Shown here piece by piece: positions 9,791 to 18,549 of a stretch of DNA of 64,000 nucleotides. The notes below the pieces were generated by a model. That model searched no databases and was not told the origin of the DNA. It saw nothing but the letters and a program-made list of their open reading frames with translations. The DNA lies in the NCBI RefSeq assembly GCF_014205835.1, contig NZ_JACHCQ010000004.1:1-64000 (forward strand). The letters run 5' to 3'. The first letter of the stretch is position 1. Every line of letters begins with the position of its first letter. Source of the DNA: Pedobacter sp. AK013. GTDB taxonomy: Bacteria > Bacteroidota > Bacteroidia > Sphingobacteriales > Sphingobacteriaceae. A program made the position numbers and the translations under genes.

Positions 9791-10594
9791 ATGAGCAAAA
9801 TTATTGCATTAGCAAATCAAAAAGGTGGCGTTGGTAAAACAACTTCATCTATAAACCTGGCTGCGAGTTTGGCCGTACTAGAATACAAAACTTTATTGGT
9901 AGATGCTGATCCTCAGGCAAATTCGACTTCAGGTATCGGTTTTGATCCCAGGAACATTAAAGATAGTATTTACGAGTGTATCATTAATGACATTGATCCT
10001 TTATTGGCCATCCAAAAAACGGATACGCCGAATTTAGATTTATTACCTGCCCACATTGATTTGGTTGGTGCGGAAATTGAGATGATTAACCTGAACAACC
10101 GTGAATATAAAATGAAAGCGGTTTTGGAGAAAATCAAAGATCAGTATGATTTTATTATTATCGATTGTTCGCCATCCTTAGGTTTAATTACCATTAATGC
10201 TTTAACAGCTGCCGATTCGGTTATTATTCCTGTTCAGTGTGAGTATTTCGCATTGGAAGGTTTGGGTAAGTTGTTAAATACCATAAAAATCGTTCAGAAC
10301 CGTTTAAATCCTAACCTGGAAATTGAAGGTATTTTGCTTACCATGTACGATGTACGTTTGCGTTTATCGAACCAGGTGGTAGAAGAGGTAAAAACACATT
10401 TCCACGAACTGGTTTTCGATACCATTATTCAACGAAATACACGTTTAAGTGAGGCGCCTAGTTATGGCGTTTCGGTAATTATGCACGATGCGAATTGCAA
10501 AGGTGCCATTAACTACCTTAACCTTGCCCGCGAGATTGTAAAGAAAAACGGCCTTTTAAAGGAAGAAGAAAATATAGGAACAGCAACTTTATAA
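9791..10594 (+). CDS. parA: ParA/Soj chromosome-partitioning ATPase
   Basis: A 267-residue deviant-Walker ATPase: KGGVGKTTSS at residues 11-20 carries the signature lysine, IIIDCSPSLG is the Walker B-like segment, and DADPQANST the Walker A' region. It binds the nucleoid in its ATP form and moves ParB-parS complexes. It lies 7 nt before parB, so the two are an operon. The order parA-parB-DUF5683-dapB-lepB is, to my knowledge, common in Bacteroidota chromosomes. I saw no consensus parS (TGTTTCACGTGAAACA-like) in the window. Confidence 0.96.
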   Translation: MSKIIALANQKGGVGKTTSSINLAASLAVLEYKTLLVDADPQANSTSGIGFDPRNIKDSIYECIINDIDPLLAIQKTDTPNLDLLPAHIDLVGAEIEMINLNNREYKMKAVLEKIKDQYDFIIIDCSPSLGLITINALTAADSVIIPVQCEYFALEGLGKLLNTIKIVQNRLNPNLEIEGILLTMYDVRLRLSNQVVEEVKTHFHELVFDTIIQRNTRLSEAPSYGVSVIMHDANCKGAINYLNLAREIVKKNGLLKEEENIGTATL

Positions 10595-10601
10595 ATTATA
10601 G

Positions 10602-11510
10602 ATGACATCTTTTCAGCGAAAAACAGGTTTAGGAAGAGGGTTAAGTGCGCTTTTAGATGATAGCGAATCTGCTCATCCGCCGAAGCAGCAGGTAAATGCC
10701 GTTAGCGAAACCGAGCAGATTGGCAATATCAGTCACGTAAGTTTAACTGAAGTTGAAACCAATCCATACCAACCCCGTACCGAGTTTGACCAGGTAGCTT
10801 TAAACGAGCTTGCCGATTCGATAAAAGTACAAGGTTTAATACAACCCATTACAGTTAGAAAATTGGCTGCAAATAAATACCAGCTCATTTCTGGCGAACG
10901 TAGGTTCAGGGCTTCAAAACTAGCTGGTTTAACACAGGTTCCTGCTTACATCCGTAGTGCCAACGACCAGCAAATGTTGGAGATGGCTTTGATCGAAAAT
11001 ATCCAACGCGAAAATTTGAATGCTATTGAAGTAGCATTGAGTTTCCAGCGGATGATTGATGAGGTAGGCTTAAAACAAGAACAATTAGGCGAACGTGTTG
11101 GTAAAAACCGTACTACAGTTACCAATTATCTGCGTTTGTTAAAACTTCCGCCAGCTATTCAGGCTTCCATCCGCGATCAGAAAATTAGCATGGGGCACGC
11201 AAGAGCCTTAATTAATGTTGATGGTGTTGACAAACAATTGTTTATTCACCAGGAAATCTTAGAAAAAGGACTATCTGTACGTAAGGTAGAGGAGCTTGTG
11301 CGTAATCTGCAGCATGTACCTTTAAAAGCGAGCGAAAAACCCAAAGAAAAAGCTGTTTCTTTTCAATATCAAAAATTGCAGGATGATCTGGCTTCTAAAT
11401 TTGCTACCCGTGTAAAGTTAAAAGTTAGCCAGAACGGTAAAGGAGCAATAGAAATTCCTTTTATGAGCGATGACGACTTAAACCGAATTTTAGAGTTATT
11501 AGACTGGTAA
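10602..11510 (+). CDS. parB: ParB/Spo0J centromere-binding CTPase
   Basis: A 302-residue ParB. It opens with KTGLGRGLSALLDD, the ParA-stimulating N-terminus typical of chromosomal ParB, then has TNPYQPRTEF, the CTP-binding GERRFRAS box (about 98-105) and ENIQRENLNAIE, a helix-turn-helix (about 145-185, QEQLGERVGKNRTTVTNYLRLL) and a C-terminal dimerisation region. It binds parS, slides as a CTP clamp and loads SMC. Its TAA overlaps the next start in TAATG, indicating translational coupling. Confidence 0.96.
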   Translation: MTSFQRKTGLGRGLSALLDDSESAHPPKQQVNAVSETEQIGNISHVSLTEVETNPYQPRTEFDQVALNELADSIKVQGLIQPITVRKLAANKYQLISGERRFRASKLAGLTQVPAYIRSANDQQMLEMALIENIQRENLNAIEVALSFQRMIDEVGLKQEQLGERVGKNRTTVTNYLRLLKLPPAIQASIRDQKISMGHARALINVDGVDKQLFIHQEILEKGLSVRKVEELVRNLQHVPLKASEKPKEKAVSFQYQKLQDDLASKFATRVKLKVSQNGKGAIEIPFMSDDDLNRILELLDW

Positions 11511-12235
11511 TGCAAAAGACTAAGCTTTTAATACTTGTTGCTGCATTTACATTTTTTCTTGTAAACTTAGCCTCAGCACAGGTTAAGGATACGGTATTAA
11601 AACCTGCTGATACTTCGAAAATTAAATTATCTAAATCGTTAGATACTGCGGCTAAAAAACCGATGACCAGAAAGGATTCGATGAAAGCCAAATACGTTAA
11701 TCCGGGTAAGGTTGCTGGTAGAAAAGCTGTTTTTAGATCGATGATAATACCAGGCTGGGGCCAATTGTACAATATGCAGTTGCTTAACGACGGCTATGGC
11801 ACAAGAGCAGGAAAAAGCCAGTTTTTTCAAAAGCTATATACCGGCGGCAAAATTGCGGCTATTTATGGTGGTGTAACTGTACTTACCATGTCGTACATCG
11901 AAAGTAGCAAACAATACAATTTAGCATTAACAGAATTGCAGTACCGCGACTCGCATAGCGATCAGCCCGATCCTAACGGTCCTTTTGGCAGCCGTTATTC
12001 TACTTCAGGTATCACCCAGCGTAAAGATACCTACAGAAGAAATAAACAGATTGTGTTGTTCTCTTACGGCTTGGTTTATTTCGCCAATATAGTAGATGCC
12101 TATGTTGCAGCCCGGTTGCATTTCTTCAATATTGATGATAACCTTTCTTTTAAGGTAATGCCATCTATGATTAACACCAATTCGATGTATGGTTTCAATG
12201 CAACGCCTGCATTAAAAGTATCTCTGACATTTTAA
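11510..12235 (+). CDS. DUF5683 domain-containing protein
   Basis: A 241-residue exported or membrane protein with an N-terminal signal peptide (about 1-23) and a DUF5683 domain marked by FRSMIIPGWGQLYN (residues about 75-88). That motif is shared with short membrane proteins of unknown role. Two further hydrophobic segments (around 110-130 and 185-205) suggest membrane association. It starts inside the parB stop codon, so it is the third gene of the par operon. A role in envelope biogenesis linked to division is only a guess from position. Confidence 0.85.
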   Translation: MQKTKLLILVAAFTFFLVNLASAQVKDTVLKPADTSKIKLSKSLDTAAKKPMTRKDSMKAKYVNPGKVAGRKAVFRSMIIPGWGQLYNMQLLNDGYGTRAGKSQFFQKLYTGGKIAAIYGGVTVLTMSYIESSKQYNLALTELQYRDSHSDQPDPNGPFGSRYSTSGITQRKDTYRRNKQIVLFSYGLVYFANIVDAYVAARLHFFNIDDNLSFKVMPSMINTNSMYGFNATPALKVSLTF

Positions 12236-12369
12236 TATCGAAAAACCCTCGTGATATTCAATATAGGATATTACATTTGAAATTGTGATGTTTTATTAGT
12301 TAACTGCTAAGGTTAAGGACAAAAAATAAGAATAGAAACTGAAAAAATATAAAGAGATGGAACCATCAT

Positions 12370-12401
12370 GATTTTTCAAACCACACCAGGGGTGAAAAAT
12401 C
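12370..12401 (+). promoter_or_regulatory. hairpin in the dapB leader
   Basis: GATTTTTCA (12370-12378) pairs perfectly with TGAAAAATC (12393-12401), with an inner CACC/GGTG pair. It lies about 40 nt before dapB. The 12-mer TATAAAGAGATG also occurs twice in the leader, once just before the hairpin and once running into the dapB start codon. It does not match a lysine riboswitch that I can recognise, and there is no clear terminator U-run. Confidence 0.35.
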
Positions 12402-12441
12402 TGATCGCTTCATCACAAATGAAACTAAACACTATAAAGAG

Positions 12442-13176
12442 ATGAAAATTGCGCTTTTAGGATATGGTAAAATGGGGCAGATTATCGAAAAATTTGCAAT
12501 AGAACGTGGCCACGAAATTGTTTTAAAAATAACGATCGATAATCAGGAAGATTTAACCAGAGAAAATTTAAAGTCGGCTGATGTGGCTATCGATTTTAGC
12601 ACGCCAGATTCAGTTTTAAAAAATATCGATGCCTGTTTTGATGCTAATGTGCCAGTAGTAGTGGGTACAACCGGTTGGTACGGCAAACTTCAGGAAGTAA
12701 AAGATGATTGTAACCGTAGTAACAATACTTTGCTTTATGGGTCTAACTTTAGTATTGGCGTAAATTTATTCTTTAAGCTTAATCAAACTTTGGCAAAGCT
12801 GATGAATAACTACCCTGCCTACGAAGTTCAGGTGGAAGAAATTCACCATACACAAAAACTGGATGCGCCTAGCGGTACGGCCATTACGCTTGCAGAAGGG
12901 ATTGTAGATAACCTGGACAGAAAACAAGAATGGTTAAACGAAGTGGTAGGAAGTGATGTTGAATTATTTCCGAAACCAGAGCAATTGCTGATAGAATCGC
13001 ATAGAATAGAAAATATTCCAGGTACGCACACTGTAATTTACAGTAGCGAAGTAGATGAAATAGAAATTAAACATACGGCGCATAACAGAGCTGGTTTTGC
13101 TTTAGGCGCGGTAGTAGCAGCAGAATGGCTAAAAGATAAAAAAGGATTTTTCAGCATTACTGATATTTTTGAATAG
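12442..13176 (+). CDS. dapB: 4-hydroxy-tetrahydrodipicolinate reductase
   Basis: A 244-residue DapB with the Rossmann motif LGYGKMG (residues 6-12), VVGTTGW, and the substrate-binding block EIHHTQKLDAPSGTA (133-147) holding catalytic H135 and K139. It reduces 4-hydroxy-tetrahydrodipicolinate with NAD(P)H in the diaminopimelate/lysine pathway, and so feeds peptidoglycan synthesis. It is preceded by a 206-nt leader with a hairpin and a repeated TATAAAGAGATG, and followed after 24 nt by lepB. Confidence 0.96.
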   Translation: MKIALLGYGKMGQIIEKFAIERGHEIVLKITIDNQEDLTRENLKSADVAIDFSTPDSVLKNIDACFDANVPVVVGTTGWYGKLQEVKDDCNRSNNTLLYGSNFSIGVNLFFKLNQTLAKLMNNYPAYEVQVEEIHHTQKLDAPSGTAITLAEGIVDNLDRKQEWLNEVVGSDVELFPKPEQLLIESHRIENIPGTHTVIYSSEVDEIEIKHTAHNRAGFALGAVVAAEWLKDKKGFFSITDIFE

Positions 13177-13200
13177 AACTAAACATATACATTTAAATAA

Positions 13201-14733
13201 ATGGAATTAGCAAATTTTTTTGGGGTATTAATTTTTTTAGCTCCGGTAATAATTTTACAATATATAGGTCTTTGGAAACTTTTTGAAAAGGCGGGTAGAC
13301 CTGGTTGGGAAGCATTGGTTCCTATTTATAGTTTTTGGGTGATGTTAAAAATAACAGGAAGACCAGCTTGGTGGATCATTCTTTATTTTATCCCTGTTGT
13401 TAACTTTTTTGTAGCTATTGGTGTAACTATAGATTTTGTAAAGTGTTTTGGCAAGTTTAAATTTTGGGAGCATGCGGCAACTGTTATATTATCATTCGTT
13501 GTTTTGCCATTATGGGGATTTGATAAAAATGTAAAGTATTTAGGCGAATCTGTAACCGAAGAGTTTAAACAACAGCATAAATATGTGAAATCTAAAAACC
13601 GTGAGTGGGCCGATGCAATTATTTTTGCAGTAGTGGCGGCAACCATTATCCGCGTATTTTTTATCGAGGCCTATACCATTCCATCCGGTTCGATGGAGAG
13701 ATCATTATTGATCGGTGATTTTCTTTTTGTAAGTAAGGTTAATTACGGCGCACGTATCCCGATGACCCCGGTTGCTTTTCCTTTCGCACATCATACGATG
13801 CCTTTAACCACTTCTACCAAAGCTTATTGGGATGGTGTGCAGTGGAAATATCACCGTTTACCTGGTTTATCTAAAATTAAAAGAAACGATGTAGTGGTAT
13901 TTAACTTTCCGGAAGGAGATACAGTTGCAGTAGAGAACCAGGCAGAAAGTTATTATGCTTTAGAACGTAGCATGGGCCGGCAGCAGGTGAGAAGCACCTT
14001 TACGATAATAGACCGTCCGGTAGATAAGCGCGAAAACTTTATTAAAAGATGTATCGGCATTCCGGGTGATGTGATTTCGATGAGTAACGGTATTGCCAAT
14101 GTAAATGGCAAAAATGAGCCATTAAAAAGTACAGGTATGATGCCATACCGCATCGAGTTTAAAACTATGGATTTTAATTATGCAGCGCTTGACGAATTTA
14201 ATTTGAATTTAGGAGGTGCACCAGCAGTGGCTACCAATACCTATATTTTAGATGCCTCGCCAGAAATTGCAGAAAAACTGAAAACTTTCGATTTTGTAAA
14301 AACAGTGACATTAAGTCCTGATGCACCAGGGCCAGTTCAAGGCGGTGTTTTTCCGAATGATCCAAACAGAGTTTGGAACAGAGATAATTTTGGGCCAATT
14401 AAAATCCCTTCAAAAGGATGGACCGTTAAAATCGATAGCAATACTATGCCGTTGTATTACAGGGCCATTAGAACTTACGAAGGAAATAAAGTAGAGCAAA
14501 AAGCTGGAGTTTGGTATATTAATGATAAAGTGGCCACTACTTATACTTTTAAAATGGACTACTATTGGATGATGGGGGATAACCGCCATAATTCAGCCGA
14601 TTCGCGCTATTGGGGTTTTGTGCCCGAAGACCATATTGTAGGTAAAGCCTTATTTGTTTGGATGAGCTGGGATAGTACCGCATCTTTCCTGCATAAAATA
14701 AGATGGAGCAGGTTGTTTATGGGAATCCATTAA
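13201..14733 (+). CDS. lepB: signal peptidase I with N-terminal DUF5684-like membrane domain
   Basis: A 510-residue protein. Residues 1-115 form about three membrane helices with the GRPGWEALVPIYSFWVMLKITGRP pattern of DUF5684 proteins, broken up here by further family-like residues. The S26 peptidase follows: a helix at about 137-155, catalytic S164 in IPSGSM, catalytic K282 in FIKRCIGIPGD, and GDNRHNSADSR at 459-469. About 170 residues separate the last two boxes, an insertion common in Bacteroidota enzymes. It removes signal peptides from Sec/Tat substrates on the outer face of the inner membrane. It is 24 nt after dapB and ends in a terminator. Confidence 0.94.
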   Translation: MELANFFGVLIFLAPVIILQYIGLWKLFEKAGRPGWEALVPIYSFWVMLKITGRPAWWIILYFIPVVNFFVAIGVTIDFVKCFGKFKFWEHAATVILSFVVLPLWGFDKNVKYLGESVTEEFKQQHKYVKSKNREWADAIIFAVVAATIIRVFFIEAYTIPSGSMERSLLIGDFLFVSKVNYGARIPMTPVAFPFAHHTMPLTTSTKAYWDGVQWKYHRLPGLSKIKRNDVVVFNFPEGDTVAVENQAESYYALERSMGRQQVRSTFTIIDRPVDKRENFIKRCIGIPGDVISMSNGIANVNGKNEPLKSTGMMPYRIEFKTMDFNYAALDEFNLNLGGAPAVATNTYILDASPEIAEKLKTFDFVKTVTLSPDAPGPVQGGVFPNDPNRVWNRDNFGPIKIPSKGWTVKIDSNTMPLYYRAIRTYEGNKVEQKAGVWYINDKVATTYTFKMDYYWMMGDNRHNSADSRYWGFVPEDHIVGKALFVWMSWDSTASFLHKIRWSRLFMGIH

Positions 14734-15328
14734 ACTGTATTATAATTTTTTATGTAAGGCTTGCATTTTTGCAGGCCTTTTTTGTGCTAAAATCACCTTT
14801 TTAAAAAAATTAAAAAGTTTTTATTATTTGTTATTTTTTTTTATAAGTTTGTTATGTCAGCAGTTGGTAAAAAACATGTAAAGAAATAGTAGTGGTTTTT
14901 AAAATTCGATCCTAACTAAATTGAATTTCAAAAACATTTGAACTAATCATCTCTTCCCATTTATTTAACTAATTGTTGTTGCTAATTGTAACACGCTCTA
15001 CTGTCTAACCAAGTATTAATGATTAACACTAATTTGTTAAGTGCTAATCCAAACTAGTACCTAAATGTAAGTAGTTGTGTCTGAACAGATGATGTTTTAG
15101 AAGAATTGCAATTCGGCAAATTTGAATTGATGCCTTTATAAATCCGAACTAATTATTACCAATTTCCTTTAAAAAAGAGGTAAAACTTTCTAAATAAGCT
15201 ATTAAAGCCATAAATGGGTTTTACACCCTATGTATATGTTTAATCTTTAACAAAAATATGCCTATGAAATAAAATAATTGAACAATAAACCTTATTAAAA
15301 AAATAAAACAAACTAATTAAAAAAGAAT
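14734..15328. other. AT-rich intergenic leader of the first SusCD operon
   Basis: The first 50 bases hold the lepB terminator. A TAAGTTTG (14844-14851) matches the -7 element, but its nearest TTTG is only 13 nt upstream, so it is a weak promoter candidate with a leader of about 470 nt. A hairpin with arms GATTAACACT and AGTGCTAATC (9 of 10 pairs) lies at 15021-15049. I see no gene in the rest. Confidence 0.5.
14756..14785 (+). terminator. rho-independent terminator after lepB
   Basis: Arms AAGGCTTGCA and TGCAGGCCTT (one G-U) with a T loop are followed by a T run. Confidence 0.75.
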
Positions 15329-18300
15329 ATGCAAAAAAATTACTTAAAGTATTTGAGCCTAATTCCATTATTTTTTCTAACCACGATTGCTTATTGTCAA
15401 AAAATAATTACAGGAACAGTAAGTGATAAATCTACAGGGCTTCCAGGTGTTACGGTAAAGGTTAAAGGAAAAAAAATAGCGACTCAAACAAATAATGCTG
15501 GTAAATTCAATATATCTGCAGAAGAGGGAGATGTTTTACAGTTTTCATTTTTAGGATATGTTTCGGCGGAGAGAACCGTTACGAAACAAAATACTATTGA
15601 TATTACCTTGAAAGAAGATAATACAACCCTGAAAGAGGTGAATGTAAGTATTGGTTATGGAAGTCAGAAAAAGCATGAGACCACAAGTGCTCTATATACC
15701 GTAAAAGGAGAACAACTTCAGAACCAGCCAACCGCATCAATAGAAGGCTTATTACAAGGGCTTGTACCGGGTTTGGTTGTGCAAAACAATTCGGGTTTGC
15801 CTGGTGGAAGAAGCAACGTCACCTTAAGGGGTGTTGCCGCATTTTCCAATTCAGCCAATTCGAATGTTGTAAGTACGCCTTTATTTATTATTGACGGTGT
15901 ACCACTAGAGCAAGATGTTTTTAATCCTTCTGATCCCCGCCAGGCCATTACAAGTGTGCTGTCTGGATTCAGTCCTTACGATATTGAATCGATCGATGTA
16001 TTGAAAGACGCTGCTTCTACCGCTATTTATGGTTCTAGAGGAGCAAATGGAGTAATTATCATTAATACCAAACGAGGAAAAATTGGTAAACCAATTGTAA
16101 GTATAAACTCTCAATTTGGTTTAAGTTATTATCCAGAATTACGTAAAACACTAGGTGGTAAGGCAGAACGTGATTATAAAATTTCTCAATTTGCCCGTTT
16201 CAAAGCATCAAAAGTAGGCGGAATTATTACTGATACTCCTATTGAATTAACAGATAGTTTAAATAGTTTCTATAATAATTCTACAGATTGGCAAAAGTTA
16301 TTTTTCAAAAATGCAACGCTGAAAAATATAAATCTTGGAATTAGTGGTGCTACCGAAAATGCCAGCTATCGTTTAGGTGCTGATTATTATGATGAAAGTG
16401 GAATTGTCCTTGGTTCAGGATTTAAGCGTTACTCGTTAACTTATTCAGGAGTATTTAAACCTTCCACTAAATTAACAATTACTGGAAGGGCAAACCTAAG
16501 TCAAACTGATGCCAGCCAAAGAAGGGGAGACACTTATAATGCAGCTGTTGTTGGAAATAATTTTTCATCATCTTTTAGACCTGGGCCAGAAAGTGGCTTT
16601 TTTGATGCTTATTTAGAATCATATAACAAAGGTGTAAATATTGATTTGACGCGTAATATTCTAGCCCAACTCGAGGCATCTTACGATATATTAAAATGGT
16701 TAAATGTTACCTCAAGGGCTTCAGCTAATTACGGTTTTTATAGAACCAGGGGTTTTTCTCCATCCGCAGTTAATGCAAATCTCAAATCTTCAGCGTCGTA
16801 CTATTCTAAAGAAAATGTAAACCTGTTAAGTGAAACTTTTATTCGGTTATACCACACTTTTGGAGAAAAGCATAATGTTGATTTTGTTGTAGGTAACTCT
16901 ATAAATACAAGTCAAAACGACAATATTTTTGGATCTGCTACTGGTGGTGCTAATGATGCCCAGCAAGTTATTCAGGGATACCCGCAGGCTAATCTGAACT
17001 TAGTTACCCATAATATTGGTTATGGTTTATTATCATACTATTCAAGGCTATCTTATAATTACGATAAGAAATACTTATTTCAGGCAGTAGTACGGGCAGA
17101 TGCTTCTTCTAAGTTTGGTGCAAATAAGCAATGGGGTTATTTCCCTTCTGGATCAGCAGGATGGGTATTTACCAAAGAAGATTTTTTTAGCAATAATGTG
17201 GGTAAATGGTTTAGTTTTGGTAAAATTAGAGCAAGTATAGGTAAGGCTGGTGAACAATATCAAGATAGCTACCTTGCATTAGGAGCTTATAATTCAGGTA
17301 GTAATGGAACTTCCGGTTATGGTGCAGTTCCAACCTATAACGGTATCCCAACTTTATATCCAAATTACGATGGTGGCAATGGTATTCCACTGCCAGACTT
17401 AACCTGGCAAACCTCTAAAGAATATGGGTTAGGTTTAGACTTAGAATTTTTAAATAGTCGGTTAACTGCTACGTTGGATTATTACCATAAAAATAAAGAT
17501 GGTTTCTTATTTCCAGATGCGTTGAATGGAACAAGTGGTTATTCTTCCCGCTATATAAATAGTGGTGCAGTGCGTAATACGGGTTTCGAAGCAGCAATTA
17601 CGGCCTATGTTACCGCACCAGAGAAAAGCTTCCAATACTCCGTTACCTTTATCGGAGGAACAAATAAAAACGTACTCACCAAACTACCTGATTTTGGACG
17701 CAGTGTTACGCGCGGTGGTTATGCCGGCGGATCACCTTACTTGCAGGTTGGTAAGCCATTAAATGGTTTCTATTTATTAAAATACCTTGGTGTATATCCT
17801 GATGAAGCTTCTGTTCCTGTTAATAAATATACGGGTGCTAAGCTTTACCCTAACGGAAGTGGATTTACCTCTCAGGACCCATACCATGCGGGTGATATCA
17901 GATTGTTGGATGTAAACGGTGATGGAGTAATTGATGTTAGAGGGGTTGCAGATAAGGTATATAGTGGTGATCCGAATCCTAAATTTACGGGTAGTTTAGC
18001 GCATACATTTAGCTATAAGCTTAAAAATAACTCAACATTGCAGTTAAGTTTATTTTTTAATTATTCTTTTGGGGCAAAAGTATATAATACGGTATTGGCT
18101 GATAGGATAAAGGCAGTAAGCTGGACAGCTACAACAAATGTGAATTATCCAGACGGTCAAAGAAATCTTTTAGATGTATCTGACTTAGATGTTTGGACAC
18201 CAACACATACTAACGCTAAATACCCTGTGTTAAATCCATGGAGATATTATGCAACATCTAGTTATGATTTCATCGGTAACTACGATACCAATACCGATCT

Positions 18301-18544
18301 GTTTTTAGAAAACGGAAGTTTTGTAAGATTGAACAATATAAATTTAAGTTATGATTTTTCTCCTAAGTTTCTGGCTAAATTAAATGTTAGGCGGTTGCGT
18401 GTTTATGGGGGGATGAATAATGTTTTCATTATCACCAAATATACAGGGGTCGATCCTGAAAATGTAGATTATTATGGCTATGATCAGGGAAATGGGTACC
18501 CTCTTCCGAATAAGTTTAATTTGGGTTTTAACTTTGAATTTTAA
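15329..18544 (+). CDS. SusC/RagA family TonB-dependent outer membrane transporter (first pair)
   Basis: A 1071-residue SusC-type transporter: signal peptide (about 1-23), carboxypeptidase-regulatory-like domain (about 27-105, starting ITGTVSDKSTGLPGVTVKVKG), plug domain (about 115-250, with LFIIDGVPL and DVLKDAASTAIYGSRGANGVIIINTKRG), then a long beta-barrel ending in an aromatic-type C-terminus (FNLGFNFEF). It should import oligosaccharides, or peptides, with the SusD-like lipoprotein that starts 5 nt downstream. No anti-sigma factor or sigma gene precedes it and no N-terminal signalling extension is obvious. Cargo is inferred only from neighbouring glycosidases. Confidence 0.95.
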   Translation: MQKNYLKYLSLIPLFFLTTIAYCQKIITGTVSDKSTGLPGVTVKVKGKKIATQTNNAGKFNISAEEGDVLQFSFLGYVSAERTVTKQNTIDITLKEDNTTLKEVNVSIGYGSQKKHETTSALYTVKGEQLQNQPTASIEGLLQGLVPGLVVQNNSGLPGGRSNVTLRGVAAFSNSANSNVVSTPLFIIDGVPLEQDVFNPSDPRQAITSVLSGFSPYDIESIDVLKDAASTAIYGSRGANGVIIINTKRGKIGKPIVSINSQFGLSYYPELRKTLGGKAERDYKISQFARFKASKVGGIITDTPIELTDSLNSFYNNSTDWQKLFFKNATLKNINLGISGATENASYRLGADYYDESGIVLGSGFKRYSLTYSGVFKPSTKLTITGRANLSQTDASQRRGDTYNAAVVGNNFSSSFRPGPESGFFDAYLESYNKGVNIDLTRNILAQLEASYDILKWLNVTSRASANYGFYRTRGFSPSAVNANLKSSASYYSKENVNLLSETFIRLYHTFGEKHNVDFVVGNSINTSQNDNIFGSATGGANDAQQVIQGYPQANLNLVTHNIGYGLLSYYSRLSYNYDKKYLFQAVVRADASSKFGANKQWGYFPSGSAGWVFTKEDFFSNNVGKWFSFGKIRASIGKAGEQYQDSYLALGAYNSGSNGTSGYGAVPTYNGIPTLYPNYDGGNGIPLPDLTWQTSKEYGLGLDLEFLNSRLTATLDYYHKNKDGFLFPDALNGTSGYSSRYINSGAVRNTGFEAAITAYVTAPEKSFQYSVTFIGGTNKNVLTKLPDFGRSVTRGGYAGGSPYLQVGKPLNGFYLLKYLGVYPDEASVPVNKYTGAKLYPNGSGFTSQDPYHAGDIRLLDVNGDGVIDVRGVADKVYSGDPNPKFTGSLAHTFSYKLKNNSTLQLSLFFNYSFGAKVYNTVLADRIKAVSWTATTNVNYPDGQRNLLDVSDLDVWTPTHTNAKYPVLNPWRYYATSSYDFIGNYDTNTDLFLENGSFVRLNNINLSYDFSPKFLAKLNVRRLRVYGGMNNVFIITKYTGVDPENVDYYGYDQGNGYPLPNKFNLGFNFEF

Positions 18545-18549
18545 GAGAT

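Noticed and set aside
12236..12441. Lysine riboswitch before dapB
   Set aside because: The leader has only one modest hairpin and none of the five-way-junction landmarks of the lysine class.
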